From contig JAHQIY010000021.1 in assembly GCA_019054805.1 (NCBI GenBank), positions 372,001 through 436,000 on the forward strand: a stretch of DNA of 64,000 bases, read 5' to 3'. This DNA is from Brachionus manjavacas (taxonomy: Eukaryota > Rotifera > Eurotatoria > Ploima > Brachionidae). Below are positions 1 through 10,817 of this stretch, piece after piece. Position 1 is the stretch's first letter. Each line of letters opens with the position of its first letter. Under the pieces are notes generated by a model. That model ran no database searches. It was not told the origin of the DNA and was given only the letters and a program-made list of their open reading frames with translations. The position numbers and the translations under genes were made by a program.

Positions 1-1169
1 AATATTGGCACTAAAGTTGCGGTTACTATTCCATGATTAGTAGTTTCTACTAAAAAGGCCATGCATAAAGTGGCAAAAAGCATTATTAACAATACGTGTA
101 GTCCGCTTAAAAACTGTAAATTTTGCGAAATATAAACCCCTAAGCCACTTTTGTTAAACAAAGCCCCTAAAGCAAAACCACCACCTATTAATAATAGTAT
201 GTTAAAATCTATACTTTTTACATCTTGGGTTTGTAAAATAAAACTATCTTTATTGTTGCCTGTTGGTATACCAAACAACATAAACATTGCAAATAAAGAT
301 ATAGCAATATCGTTAAGTTTTATAGGTAAATAACGCCCAAACATCCATAAAAACGCCGTAAGTAAAAATATAACTATTACATATACTTGCTTTGCAGTAA
401 TACGCCCTAAGCTATTATACTGCTGGGTTGCATAGCTTTGCATTGATTGCGTAAATGTGTTAAATTTAAAAAATTTAACCACAAACCAATAACTAATACT
501 TAATAAAATAACAATTAAAGGTAAAGCAAATATAAACCAACTAACAAAAGATATCTCTATACCGATTTTATTTTGCACTAAACCCGCCAGTAATGTGTTG
601 GGGCTTGTACCTATAATGGTAGCCATTCCGCCAATACTAGTGCCGTAGGCTAAAGCTATTAGCAAACCTTTTGCATGAATACTTTTGCTATTTAAATTTA
701 ACGCAGAAATTATAGAAATTACAATAGGTAGCAACATAACTATTACGGCAACATTTTTTATAAACATACTAAGCAAAGCACCAACCAGCATTAACACCCC
801 AACCTGTTGTTTGCCAGATTTACCAAACTTACTTAACATGTAAAAAGCTATACGTTTATGCAAATCGGTTTTTTGAATAGCTACGCCTATGGTCATTCCG
901 CCTAAAATTAAAAAAATTATGCTAGAACTATAATAATTGGTAATTTCTTTAAGTTTTGCCAAGCCCATTAACGGAGCATATAACACCGGCAACAAAGCCA
1001 CCACCCCAAACGGCAAATAATTAGATAACCACAAAATAAGCATTATAGCAATTAACACTAAAGTTTTTATTGCATTGCCCTGCAAACCGCCTATTTTGTT
1101 AACAAAAATTGCTATTAGTAATAATAATATAATAACCGCTAATTTTATATTGTACGCTTTAATAAACAT
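1..1169 (-). CDS. DASS/SLC13-family sodium:dicarboxylate (anion) symporter, partial
   Basis: The gene runs off the left edge, so its C-terminus is missing; 389 codons are present from an ATG at 1169. Hydrophobic segments alternate throughout. The pattern matches divalent anion:sodium symporters: a GGMTIGVAIQ block near residue 90, LSMFIKNVAVIVMLLPI near 133-149, SIGGMATIIGTSPN near 178-191, LLLIGGGFALGALF near 325-338 and a final VETTNHGIVTATLVPI. Family members carry two Ser-Asn-Thr signatures for sodium and carboxylate binding; here they read K138-N139-V140 and T377-N378-H379, so only the Asn is kept in each. It lies 61 bases downstream of the malic enzyme gene on the same strand, which suggests uptake of malate or a related acid into the cytoplasm. 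Substrate is inferred. Confidence 0.85.
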   Translation of the reverse strand, partial: MFIKAYNIKLAVIILLLLIAIFVNKIGGLQGNAIKTLVLIAIMLILWLSNYLPFGVVALLPVLYAPLMGLAKLKEITNYYSSSIIFLILGGMTIGVAIQKTDLHKRIAFYMLSKFGKSGKQQVGVLMLVGALLSMFIKNVAVIVMLLPIVISIISALNLNSKSIHAKGLLIALAYGTSIGGMATIIGTSPNTLLAGLVQNKIGIEISFVSWFIFALPLIVILLSISYWFVVKFFKFNTFTQSMQSYATQQYNSLGRITAKQVYVIVIFLLTAFLWMFGRYLPIKLNDIAISLFAMFMLFGIPTGNNKDSFILQTQDVKSIDFNILLLIGGGFALGALFNKSGLGVYISQNLQFLSGLHVLLIMLFATLCMAFLVETTNHGIVTATLVPI

Positions 1170-1230
1170 ATTACACCCTTTTATTGTTAATAATGTTTTA
1201 TTACTGCCTAGCGGTAAATTTTATATACTA

Positions 1231-2409
1231 TTATTTGTTTTTGCTTTCGTTAACCGCTTTAACCACTGCATTACACACAACATCCACTACATCTTTATTT
1301 AGCGGATTAGGTATAATGTAATCTTTATTTAATTCTGTATCGCTAACCATACCTGCAATAGCTTTAGCCACTGCCACTTTAATATCCATAGTTACTTGCC
1401 TTGCTTTGGCTTGCAACAACCCTTTAAACAAACCTGGAAAAGCCAAAATGTTGTTAATTTGGTTAGGATAATCGCTTCTGCCAGTACCTACAACTGCGGC
1501 TCCGTGTTGTATAGCTAAATTTGGATCAATTTCTGGCTCTGGATTGGCTAATGCGTAAATTATTGGGTTTTTAGCCATGGTTTTTAGCATTTCTGGGGTT
1601 AACAAATTAGCTACCGAAACCCCAATAAAAACATCGGCATTAACTAAGGCTTCTTTTAGGTCTCCGTTACAATAGGTATAGTTTTTGTTTAAAATTTCTA
1701 GTAATTCTAAAGTTAAAAAATTATAACTACCTGCTTGTGGATTTTGTTTAGATACTACGCCTTTTAAGTTACACGCAATTATATTTTGCACCCCTAAATA
1801 ATGTAACATTTTTATAATAGAACTACCCGCCGCACCTGTACCAGAAAGTACAACAGTAATATCGGCAATATCTTTTTTTACTATTTTTAACGAATTTAAC
1901 AAAGCCGCCGCCAATACTATTGCCGTGCCGTGTTGGTCATCATGAAAAACCGGAATATCTAATTCGGCGTCTAATGTGCGTTCTATCTCCACACATCTAG
2001 GGGCTGCAATGTCTTCTAACATAATAGCAGATACACTAGGGGCAAGCATTTTACAAAAATTTATAATATCTTTGGTTTCTTGGCTACCAACACATATAGG
2101 CATTACATCTATATTGGTTAATTGTTTTAACACCGCACTTTTAGCCTCTATTACTGGCAAGCCCGCCAAAGGCCCTATGTTGCCTAAGCCTAAAATAGCA
2201 GAACCGTCTGATATAACTGCCATATTATTGCCTTTGTTGGTGTATGTATATACTTGGCTAGGGTCTTGTTTAATTTCTAAGCAAGGCAAAGCTATACCAG
2301 GAGAATAGTAAGTAGCTAAATCTTCTTTAGTGTTAAATTGTACTTTAGATTTTGTTTCTATTTTGCCTTTGCTGGCTTTGTGTTTGTTTAAAATATCTTG
2401 CTTATTCAT
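1231..2409 (-). CDS. Malic enzyme, short form without phosphotransacetylase domain
   Basis: Oxidative decarboxylation of malate to pyruvate with NAD(P), in the cytoplasm. The 392-residue protein has the malic enzyme N-terminal domain (TYYSPGIA with Tyr35, EAKSAVLKQL with Lys90, EDIAAPRCVEIE and PVFHDDQHGT supplying the metal ligands Glu132, Asp133 and Asp157/158), then a Rossmann domain with VVLSGTGAAGSS near 187. Many alphaproteobacterial MaeB proteins carry a fused C-terminal phosphotransacetylase domain of about 330 residues; it is absent here, giving the compact bacterial form. The downstream anion symporter suggests a joint malate-use unit. Whether NAD or NADP is preferred cannot be told. 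Confidence 0.95.
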   Translation of the reverse strand: MNKQDILNKHKASKGKIETKSKVQFNTKEDLATYYSPGIALPCLEIKQDPSQVYTYTNKGNNMAVISDGSAILGLGNIGPLAGLPVIEAKSAVLKQLTNIDVMPICVGSQETKDIINFCKMLAPSVSAIMLEDIAAPRCVEIERTLDAELDIPVFHDDQHGTAIVLAAALLNSLKIVKKDIADITVVLSGTGAAGSSIIKMLHYLGVQNIIACNLKGVVSKQNPQAGSYNFLTLELLEILNKNYTYCNGDLKEALVNADVFIGVSVANLLTPEMLKTMAKNPIIYALANPEPEIDPNLAIQHGAAVVGTGRSDYPNQINNILAFPGLFKGLLQAKARQVTMDIKVAVAKAIAGMVSDTELNKDYIIPNPLNKDVVDVVCNAVVKAVNESKNK

Positions 2410-2443
2410 AATAAGGTCTTTTTAAAATATAGTATTAATTAAT

Positions 2444-2857
2444 TTATTTATAATTGTGCGTATTTAAGCTAGCTTTTAATAAATTATAAGCACTTAATTT
2501 TTGCGTGTAAAAATCTTTAGCGGTTTGGTTGGTTTGCTGTTGTAATTTTTGGTTAGTAGTATTAATTAAATTTTCTATTTCTGTAGTTGTAATTTGGCTT
2601 AGGTTGTAGGCTTCGTTACAATTAATAAAAACTTTATTATTATTACACAACATAGTACCGCCCAATACAAAGTATCTATCGGTTACTTTTTTATCATCAA
2701 AAATATACACCACACCATTGTTTAAAATTTGGCTAAAAACACGGGGGCTATTAATTACCCCAACATCGCCTTGTATACCCGGCACTACCATTGTACTAGC
2801 ACTGCCGGATTGTAATGTTTTATAATTGTTAGCTATTGTATAAGTTAAATTTTGCAT
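2444..2857 (-). CDS. atpC: ATP synthase F1 epsilon subunit
   Basis: Central-stalk epsilon subunit that couples the rotor to the catalytic head and restrains ATP hydrolysis. The 137-residue length is usual. The N-terminal beta-sandwich is recognisable from VVPGIQGDVGVINSP (residues 24-38), equivalent to the VPGxEGDxGVLP motif of the family; the C-terminal part is a helical, Gln- and Asn-rich hairpin and is poorly conserved. It is the last gene of the atpHAGDC cluster, 32 bases after atpD. Confidence 0.93.
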   Translation of the reverse strand: MQNLTYTIANNYKTLQSGSASTMVVPGIQGDVGVINSPRVFSQILNNGVVYIFDDKKVTDRYFVLGGTMLCNNNKVFINCNEAYNLSQITTTEIENLINTTNQKLQQQTNQTAKDFYTQKLSAYNLLKASLNTHNYK

Positions 2858-2889
2858 GATTTTCTTTTTTAATTACACTTAACTAATTA

Positions 2890-4311
<1,422 letters not shown>

Positions 4312-4350
4312 TTAGTTCTCCTTAACAACATAAAATAATTTTTATTAATT

Positions 4351-5262
4351 TTAGCTAGCTTCTACACCGGCTACTATCTCGCTTAATTCTTTAGTTACCA
4401 ACGCTTGGCGGGTACGGTTATGAATTAAACTTAACTTAGTTTTTAGTTCTTTACAATTTTCATAGGCGTTATCCATAGCGGTTAACCTACTGCTAAACTC
4501 TGCTAGTAAGCTATTTATATAGCAAATATACAGTTTGTAGGCTAAATAATTTACCATTAATTGCTGTAGCGTATCGGTAAATTCGGCTTCGTCGGTTACC
4601 GTGTTTTGCTCTATAAATGTGGCTTCTTGTTGGGCACTAAAACTTATAGGTAGCAAGTCTATTATTTTAACTTCTTGCGAAATAACCGAATAACTATGGG
4701 TATAAACCACACTTACGCCGTCTGCTTGGTTATTTTGCAACATATTTACTATTGCAGTTGCAGAAATTATAAAGTCATCGTAACTAACATCTTTTATTTC
4801 TGCAGAATAAGTAATATCTAGCATACTTTTTGCAAAGTCTTTTTTTAAAAAATAATTAGCTTTTTCACCAAAAGTTAAAATACTGCAATTTCCATTAAGT
4901 TTATTTATAAACTTGGTAGCTTTATTTATAACATTATTGTTGTAAGCCCCGCATAATCCACGGTTAGAAGAAAAAACCACAACTATTTTTTTACTATTTT
5001 CTGCTTGCCCAACACTAGCTTGGCCGTTGCTGGTATTATTAAACGCAACGTTATACAAATTACTTGTAGCGTTGCCTTTTTGCTTGTGCAACCACAACAA
5101 ACTATTAAAGGCTAAAGCGTTATTATTAAAAAAACTTTCGTTATTTTTTATGTTTTTAATAACAGATAACCTAGATGTAGCCACCGCTTTTAAAGACTGC
5201 GTAATGCGTTGTACGTTAGAAACATTTACTATGCGTCTTTTAACTTCTCTTAATGTTGCCAT
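4351..5262 (-). CDS. atpG: ATP synthase F1 gamma subunit
   Basis: Rotor shaft subunit of the F1 motor. The 303-residue protein begins with the conserved coiled-coil start ATLREVKRRI and INxxxITQ-like RITQSLKAVATSRL, and ends with the matching C-terminal helix containing RLTAMDNAYENCKEL and YNxxRQ-type HNRTRQALVTKELSEIV. The central Rossmann-like domain (SSNRGLCGAYN near residue 98) is present and slightly expanded with Asn-rich sequence compared with the usual 285-295 residues. The start overlaps nothing and lies 9 bases after atpA. Confidence 0.96.
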   Translation of the reverse strand: MATLREVKRRIVNVSNVQRITQSLKAVATSRLSVIKNIKNNESFFNNNALAFNSLLWLHKQKGNATSNLYNVAFNNTSNGQASVGQAENSKKIVVVFSSNRGLCGAYNNNVINKATKFINKLNGNCSILTFGEKANYFLKKDFAKSMLDITYSAEIKDVSYDDFIISATAIVNMLQNNQADGVSVVYTHSYSVISQEVKIIDLLPISFSAQQEATFIEQNTVTDEAEFTDTLQQLMVNYLAYKLYICYINSLLAEFSSRLTAMDNAYENCKELKTKLSLIHNRTRQALVTKELSEIVAGVEAS

Positions 5263-5271
5263 AAAAACCTA

Positions 5272-6810
5272 TTAAGCGTTATGTTTTATAAAATTACTGG
5301 TAAAATTAGCAATAAAAGTATCAATTTCTGCAATATCTTCTTTAGCTAAATCTTTATTAACCATAATGTTTTTTACTACATTAGGTATAGATTTTTTAGC
5401 TTCTTCTAGCAGGCTAGTTTCGTATTTTTTTACTAATTTGGTTTCTACTTTATCTAGGTAGCCTTTGCTAACAGCGTATAAGCTAATTACTTGTTCGTCT
5501 AAAGATAACGGCTTATAGTTAACTTGGTTTAACATTTCTACCCATCTTTCGCCTCTGGCTAAAGTTCTTTTAGTGTTTTCATCTAAGTCTGATGAAAACT
5601 GGCTAAATTTTGCCATTTCTCGGTACTGGGCAAGTTCTAATTTAATAGAACCAGTTACTTTTTTTATTGCTTTAGTTTGTGCTGCACCGCCAACCCTACT
5701 AACCGAGTTACCAACGTTTACAGCCGGCCTAACGCCCTGAAAAAACAAATCGCTTTCTAAAAATATTTGGCCGTCGGTAATAGAAATTACGTTGGTTGGA
5801 ATATAAGCAGAAATATCGTTAGCCTGAGTTTCTACCACAGGTAAAGCTGTTAAAGAACCTCCGCCTTTAGCATCGCTTAATTTAGCGGCACGCTCTAATA
5901 ATCTAGAATGCAAGTAAAATACATCGCCTGGGTAGGCTTCTCTACCCGGAGAACGTCTTAATAATAAAGAAATTTCACGGTAAGCAATTGCTTGTTTAGA
6001 TAAATCATCGTAAAAAATTACAGAATGCATGCCGTTGTCTCTAAAATATTCGGCAATAGCACAACCCACATACGGGGCTAAATATTGCAATGCAGAAGAA
6101 TCCGAAGCCGAAGCCACTACTACACAACTATACTCCATTGCACCTGCTTCTTCTAACGAAGCAACTAAATTAACCACAGAAGACATTTTTTGCCCTATTG
6201 CCACGTATACGCAATACATTTTATCTTCTTCGGATGTAGCTTGTTGGTTAATGCGTTTTTGGTTAATAATAGAGTCTACTATTACTGCAGTTTTACCTGT
6301 TTGTCTGTCGCCTATTATAAGTTCTCTTTGCCCTCTACCAATTGGTATTAACGAATCTATTGCTTTAATACCAGTTTGAAAAGGTTGGTGAACCGATTTT
6401 CTATCCATAATACCAGGAGCAACTGCTTCTACTAAACCTCTGGCAGAAGCTTTAATTTCGCCTTTACCGTCTATTGGGTTACCTAAAACGTCTACTACTC
6501 TGCCTAAGTATTCTTTACCAACGCCAACATCCATTTGGCGGTTTAAACGTTTAACTTTAAAGCCACTTTCTATGGTGTCTTCTTTAGATAACAAAATAAC
6601 ACCAACGCTGTCTTCTGCTAAGTTAAAGCACAATCCAGTAACGCCGTTTTCAAACTCTACAAGTTCGCCCAAGCTAACATTTTGCAAGCCGTATACTTGG
6701 CAAACCCCTGCATTAATAGATAATACAACACCAGATTCTTCGGTTACAACCCCTAAGTCTAGGTCTTCTAGTTGTTTTTTTATAGATTGAGTTAAGTTTT
6801 GCGTAGACAT
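5272..6810 (-). CDS. atpA: ATP synthase F1 alpha subunit
   Basis: Non-catalytic nucleotide-binding subunit of F1. At 512 residues it is full length. The P-loop GDRQTGKT spans 167-174, followed by the YVAIGQK and [18 protein letters not shown]-type core. The N-terminal helix, which in other species binds the delta subunit, is retained. It lies in the usual order between atpH and atpG with short gaps, so it is co-transcribed with them. Confidence 0.98.
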   Translation of the reverse strand: MSTQNLTQSIKKQLEDLDLGVVTEESGVVLSINAGVCQVYGLQNVSLGELVEFENGVTGLCFNLAEDSVGVILLSKEDTIESGFKVKRLNRQMDVGVGKEYLGRVVDVLGNPIDGKGEIKASARGLVEAVAPGIMDRKSVHQPFQTGIKAIDSLIPIGRGQRELIIGDRQTGKTAVIVDSIINQKRINQQATSEEDKMYCVYVAIGQKMSSVVNLVASLEEAGAMEYSCVVVASASDSSALQYLAPYVGCAIAEYFRDNGMHSVIFYDDLSKQAIAYREISLLLRRSPGREAYPGDVFYLHSRLLERAAKLSDAKGGGSLTALPVVETQANDISAYIPTNVISITDGQIFLESDLFFQGVRPAVNVGNSVSRVGGAAQTKAIKKVTGSIKLELAQYREMAKFSQFSSDLDENTKRTLARGERWVEMLNQVNYKPLSLDEQVISLYAVSKGYLDKVETKLVKKYETSLLEEAKKSIPNVVKNIMVNKDLAKEDIAEIDTFIANFTSNFIKHNA

Positions 6811-6837
6811 TTACACCCTCGGTTATACTAATAAATT

Positions 6838-7389
6838 TTATACTTTAATTAATTGGTTTACCATGCTTTGTATTTTAGTTTTTACGCTATCATCAAACAC
6901 TTGGCCTTTGGTTTTTACAATTAATCCGCCTAAAATACTTTTATTAACTTTATAATCGGTATAAAAATTGTATTTAAGCTTTTGTTTTAAAGAATCTTGT
7001 AATTTTTGTTTTTGATTTTCGGTTAATTCTACTGCACTGGTTACCAATATTTTGGTATAACCTTTGTGCATATATAAAAAAGAATTATAGTTAAACACAA
7101 AATATAGAAATGCATGTAGCTTACCATTTAACAACATTAAACTAAAAAAAGACTGCAAATGATTACTGGTTTGCAGTTGTAAAAAAATATTGTTAAAAAA
7201 TTTTTTTTGGTTGGTTTTGTTTAATTTTTGCAACTTTTTATATAAAGAATCGGCATTGGTAAAATTTAAAGTAAGTGCTAAATTTTGCAAATCATTATAA
7301 ACTGTATCTGCAATGTTTTTGCTATCTGCAAGTTCAAATAAGGCTTTAGAATAAATTTTAGCCTGATGCTCTAATTCTATATTTAACAT
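6838..7389 (-). CDS. atpH: ATP synthase F1 delta subunit
   Basis: Peripheral stalk subunit joining F0 b to the alpha subunits. The 183-residue protein has the typical N-terminal helical bundle with YSKALFELADSKN (residues 13-25) and the C-terminal sheet with GGLIVKTKGQVFDDSVKTKI (155-174), matching the family signature GGxxxxxGxxxxDxSxxxxL. Sequence between is divergent and Leu/Asn/Lys rich, common for this subunit. First gene of the atpHAGDC order, 38 bases after priA. Confidence 0.94.
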   Translation of the reverse strand: MLNIELEHQAKIYSKALFELADSKNIADTVYNDLQNLALTLNFTNADSLYKKLQKLNKTNQKKFFNNIFLQLQTSNHLQSFFSLMLLNGKLHAFLYFVFNYNSFLYMHKGYTKILVTSAVELTENQKQKLQDSLKQKLKYNFYTDYKVNKSILGGLIVKTKGQVFDDSVKTKIQSMVNQLIKV

Positions 7390-7427
7390 GTTAAATTAAA
7401 CACTTTACTAATTAATTATTATTTATT

Positions 7428-9611
7428 TTAATAAAAAGACAACGGGTCTACATCTATTTGCAATTTAATTTGGCTAGGCACATTAACGCTATTAAGCCAT
7501 TGCTTTACAAATTTTTGCACGTTTTCTTTTAAATCTGCTTTTATTAAAAATCTATATCTATAGTACCCTCTTAGCATAAATAGTGGTGCTTCTATTGGCC
7601 CTAAGGCTTGTATGTTTTGGTTGTTAGGTATGTTACTTAACAAATAATTACAAAACTCTTGAACCAAAACTTTATTTTTTGCACTAACAATTATGGCAAT
7701 CCACTTACCAAAAGGAGGAATTAAAGCTTGTTGTTTTGCTTTAATTACATTATCTATAAATTCATTATAATCTTTTTTTACTAAAGATTCTATTAAAAAA
7801 TCATTTTTTTTATAAGTTTGTAGCATAACCTTGCCTTTTTGGCTAAATCTACCAGATCTTCCTGCAACTTGATACAACAACTGCCATGCTTTTTCGGTAG
7901 CTTTTAAATCTGTGGGGTTAACAAAGTCTGCATCTACTATAGCAACCAGAGTTAAATTAGGAAAATTATAACCTTTTGCTATTATTTGCGTGCCTATTAG
8001 TATATTGTATTTGTTGTTTAAAACGTTAGCAAAATGTTGCTTACGCTTGGCGTTAGAATCTAAAGTATCGCTAGATAATATTATACTGTTAATATTAGTA
8101 TTATCTTTAAAGTGTTGTAGTAGTTCTTCTTGCACTTTTTCTACACCAACGCCTACAAAGTTTAAAGCGTTGGGGGTTAAGCAACTGCTACAAGTTAGCC
8201 CTTGTAATTTATGGTTATAACCACAATAATGGCAAATTAACAAATTTTTGCCTTTATGGTAAACCATATTAACCGAACAATTTTTACATAACAAGCTTTC
8301 TTTACAACTGCTACAAAAAACCGTACCACTGTAACCACGCTTATTAACAAACAATAGCGCTTGTTGGTTATTACTAATGGTTTGGCTTATTTGTTGCAAT
8401 AGTTGATTACTTAAAACAGTGTTTTTTGGCTGTTGTTGCATATCTATTACTTCAATATCCGGAAGCTCTATTTGATTAAACCTGCTATCTATGGTAAATA
8501 AGTTAAATTTATTTATTTTAGCGTTATGCAAGGTTTCTAACGAAGGCGTGGCAGAAGCCAACACAATGGGTATTTGGGTAATTTTTGCCCGCACTATTGC
8601 CATATCTTTAGCGTTGTATATAACGCCTTCTTCTTGCTTGTACGAAGAATCGTGCTCTTCGTCTACTATTATTAAGCCTAAATTTTTAAAGGGTAAAAAT
8701 AAGGCAGAACGAGCCCCTATTATTACTTTTAAATCTCCATTATTTGCTGCTAAAAAAGTTTTTTGCTTATTAGTGGCGGTAATTTCAGAATGCCAAACAA
8801 AAGGCTGTACGCCAAATCTGCTGGTAAAATGATCTACCAATTGTGCACTTAAAGCTATTTCTGGCAATAAAACTAGTACTTGTTTGTTTTGTTGTAGTGC
8901 GGCATTAATAGCACTAAAGTATACTTCGGTTTTGCCACTGCCTGGTACCCCGTATAACACATTTACACAAAATTGTTGTTGGCTAATGGTATGGTTAATA
9001 GCTGTAGCCACCTGTTGTTGCGCTTGGTTTAAAGCAACTTGGCTATATTTAATATTGTTTTGCAATGTATAACGTGGAGTATGCAACACTTTTTGCAAAA
9101 CATTTTGCTTTATTAAAGTTGCTACTACCGAACTACCATTAAAATGTGCTAATACTTGGCTTTTTAAAATTGGTTGGTTTTGTTTAACAAAGTCTATAAT
9201 TTGTTTACGCTTAGCCGTAATGTTTAGGTTGTTATTGTTTGCTGTATAGCTGTTGTTAATTTGTAAAAATTCTTCTTGTATACTAAAATTAAATCCAGAT
9301 ACATTAATTGCCATTTTTAATACATTACCAAAGTTATATAAAGTATATTTGCTAACCCATTGCAAAAATTGTATTAACTGGCTATTTAAACTAACTTGCG
9401 AATCTATTTTTTTATTAATGGCTCTAATTTTATTTTCAGGCAAAGAGCAACTAACGTTAACACTAATAACTATTGCATAAATTAATTTATTTTTTAACGG
9501 CACCAAAACCATATCGCCCACATTTACACCAATGTTACTTGGCACTTTGTAGGTATAGCTACTAACTAAATTAAGTGGCAGGTATACATTAATTAAATAA
9601 TAGTTATGCAT
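7428..9611 (-). CDS. priA: Primosomal replication restart helicase PriA
   Basis: A 3'-5' superfamily 2 helicase that reloads the replisome at stalled forks. The 727-residue protein has an N-terminal DNA-binding part, Walker A GVPGSGKTE (221-229), a DEEHD box near 318, helicase C-terminal motifs with QVAGRSGR, and the zinc-binding insertion with four CxxC-type pairs (CSSC, CKNC, CHYC, CSSC between about 430 and 480). A priA-atpH junction with a divergent xerC is a common alphaproteobacterial arrangement. Confidence 0.96.
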   Translation of the reverse strand: MHNYYLINVYLPLNLVSSYTYKVPSNIGVNVGDMVLVPLKNKLIYAIVISVNVSCSLPENKIRAINKKIDSQVSLNSQLIQFLQWVSKYTLYNFGNVLKMAINVSGFNFSIQEEFLQINNSYTANNNNLNITAKRKQIIDFVKQNQPILKSQVLAHFNGSSVVATLIKQNVLQKVLHTPRYTLQNNIKYSQVALNQAQQQVATAINHTISQQQFCVNVLYGVPGSGKTEVYFSAINAALQQNKQVLVLLPEIALSAQLVDHFTSRFGVQPFVWHSEITATNKQKTFLAANNGDLKVIIGARSALFLPFKNLGLIIVDEEHDSSYKQEEGVIYNAKDMAIVRAKITQIPIVLASATPSLETLHNAKINKFNLFTIDSRFNQIELPDIEVIDMQQQPKNTVLSNQLLQQISQTISNNQQALLFVNKRGYSGTVFCSSCKESLLCKNCSVNMVYHKGKNLLICHYCGYNHKLQGLTCSSCLTPNALNFVGVGVEKVQEELLQHFKDNTNINSIILSSDTLDSNAKRKQHFANVLNNKYNILIGTQIIAKGYNFPNLTLVAIVDADFVNPTDLKATEKAWQLLYQVAGRSGRFSQKGKVMLQTYKKNDFLIESLVKKDYNEFIDNVIKAKQQALIPPFGKWIAIIVSAKNKVLVQEFCNYLLSNIPNNQNIQALGPIEAPLFMLRGYYRYRFLIKADLKENVQKFVKQWLNSVNVPSQIKLQIDVDPLSFY

Positions 9612-9663
9612 TGTTAACCAATAAAGTTTATAATTAACTTAATTATATTACACATTAACCATA

Positions 9664-10665
9664 ATGCTAACAAAAAAGATGAATCAAATTTTTAGTAATA
9701 TTAACTCTATTAATTGCCAGCAAGATATTAAAACCAATTTAATAAACTTTGCTAACGCTATGCACAACCAACAGCGTAAATCTTACAAAACTGTGCAAGC
9801 TTACACTACAGACTTAAAAGGCTTTTTTAATTTTTTATCTGGCCATTTAGGCATTGCGGTGGCATTACAAGATATTACAAATATTAATTTAACAATATTT
9901 AGACGCTACCTAGCTTCTTTACACAATAAAAACTTAGCTAAAACTTCTATAGCACGCAAGCTTTCTGCTATTAAGTCTTTTTTACGATATTTAAAAGCCA
10001 ACAAGGTAACATTTAATAGTTATATTAACAATTTAGAATTTAAACAAGGCCAAAGCAAATTACCCAGAGCCGTTTCTGCAACTATAGCTATGGATGTTAT
10101 TAATTTAGCCTACAATAGCCATAACGTAGAATGGTTAAAAAACCGCAATGTGGCTTTAGTTGCTTTAATATATGGTTGTGGATTGCGTATTCAAGAAGCC
10201 CTAGATTTACCCCTAAGCAACTTAAATTTTTTATTTAATAATTATAATAATTTAACCATAAGCGTTATAGGTAAAGGCAACAAGCAACGTTTAGTACCCG
10301 TTTTACCCAATGTGGCAGAAATTATTAAAACTTATGTTAGCAGTATTCCTAAGCATATAGTACAACAACATGTAGCTTTGTGTAACACCCAATATTTATT
10401 TATAAGCCAACAGGCCAAACAACTTAACGCCCGCATAGTACAACGTTTTATAAAGCAAATTAGGTTGCAATTAAATTTAGACGATTCGTTTACTCCGCAT
10501 GCATTACGGCATTCGTTTGCTACGCATTTATTAAATAATGGCGTAAATTTAAAAACTATTCAAGACCTACTAGGCCACGGTAGCTTAAAAGCAACACAAC
10601 GTTACTTAAAGCTAGAGCTTATAGATTTACAAAACACTACTAATAAGTTTCATCCTAGGGGTTAG
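9664..10665 (+). CDS. xerC: Tyrosine recombinase XerC
   Basis: Site-specific recombinase that with XerD resolves chromosome dimers at dif. The 333-residue protein has an N-terminal SAM-like core-binding domain (about 25-115) and the catalytic domain with all six residues visible: Arg175 (GCGLRIQEA), Lys204 (GKGNKQR), His279 and Arg282 (HALRHSF), His305 (LGHGSL) and Tyr314. The divergent position next to priA supports XerC over XerD or a phage integrase. An alternative ATG at 9679 would shorten it by five residues. Confidence 0.92.
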   Translation: MLTKKMNQIFSNINSINCQQDIKTNLINFANAMHNQQRKSYKTVQAYTTDLKGFFNFLSGHLGIAVALQDITNINLTIFRRYLASLHNKNLAKTSIARKLSAIKSFLRYLKANKVTFNSYINNLEFKQGQSKLPRAVSATIAMDVINLAYNSHNVEWLKNRNVALVALIYGCGLRIQEALDLPLSNLNFLFNNYNNLTISVIGKGNKQRLVPVLPNVAEIIKTYVSSIPKHIVQQHVALCNTQYLFISQQAKQLNARIVQRFIKQIRLQLNLDDSFTPHALRHSFATHLLNNGVNLKTIQDLLGHGSLKATQRYLKLELIDLQNTTNKFHPRG

Positions 10666-10684
10666 TTAATTGGTTTGTTGTTGC

Positions 10685-10770
10685 TATAAATTAATTAGTG
10701 TAATGTAATTGGTATAAAGCAATTATGCTATAGGGCAATTATAGTATAACCGCTTGGTTATAAATTAATT
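10685..10770. repeat. 12-base direct repeat in the xerC-asd spacer
   Basis: The sequence TATAAATTAATT occurs at 10685-10696 and again at 10759-10770, and GCAATTAT-like words recur between them. The 152-base spacer between the convergent ends of xerC and asd holds no ORF and no clear terminator hairpin. It may be simple AT-rich repetition. Confidence 0.35.
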
Positions 10771-10817
10771 TTATTTGCTAATGTTGGGTAAGCTAGCACA
10801 CGTTTGGGAAACAATAT

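Noticed and set aside
9664-10665. XerC-like gene as a phage or island integrase
   Set aside because: Divergent position by priA and the chromosomal XerC-like layout favour the housekeeping recombinase; no phage genes nearby.
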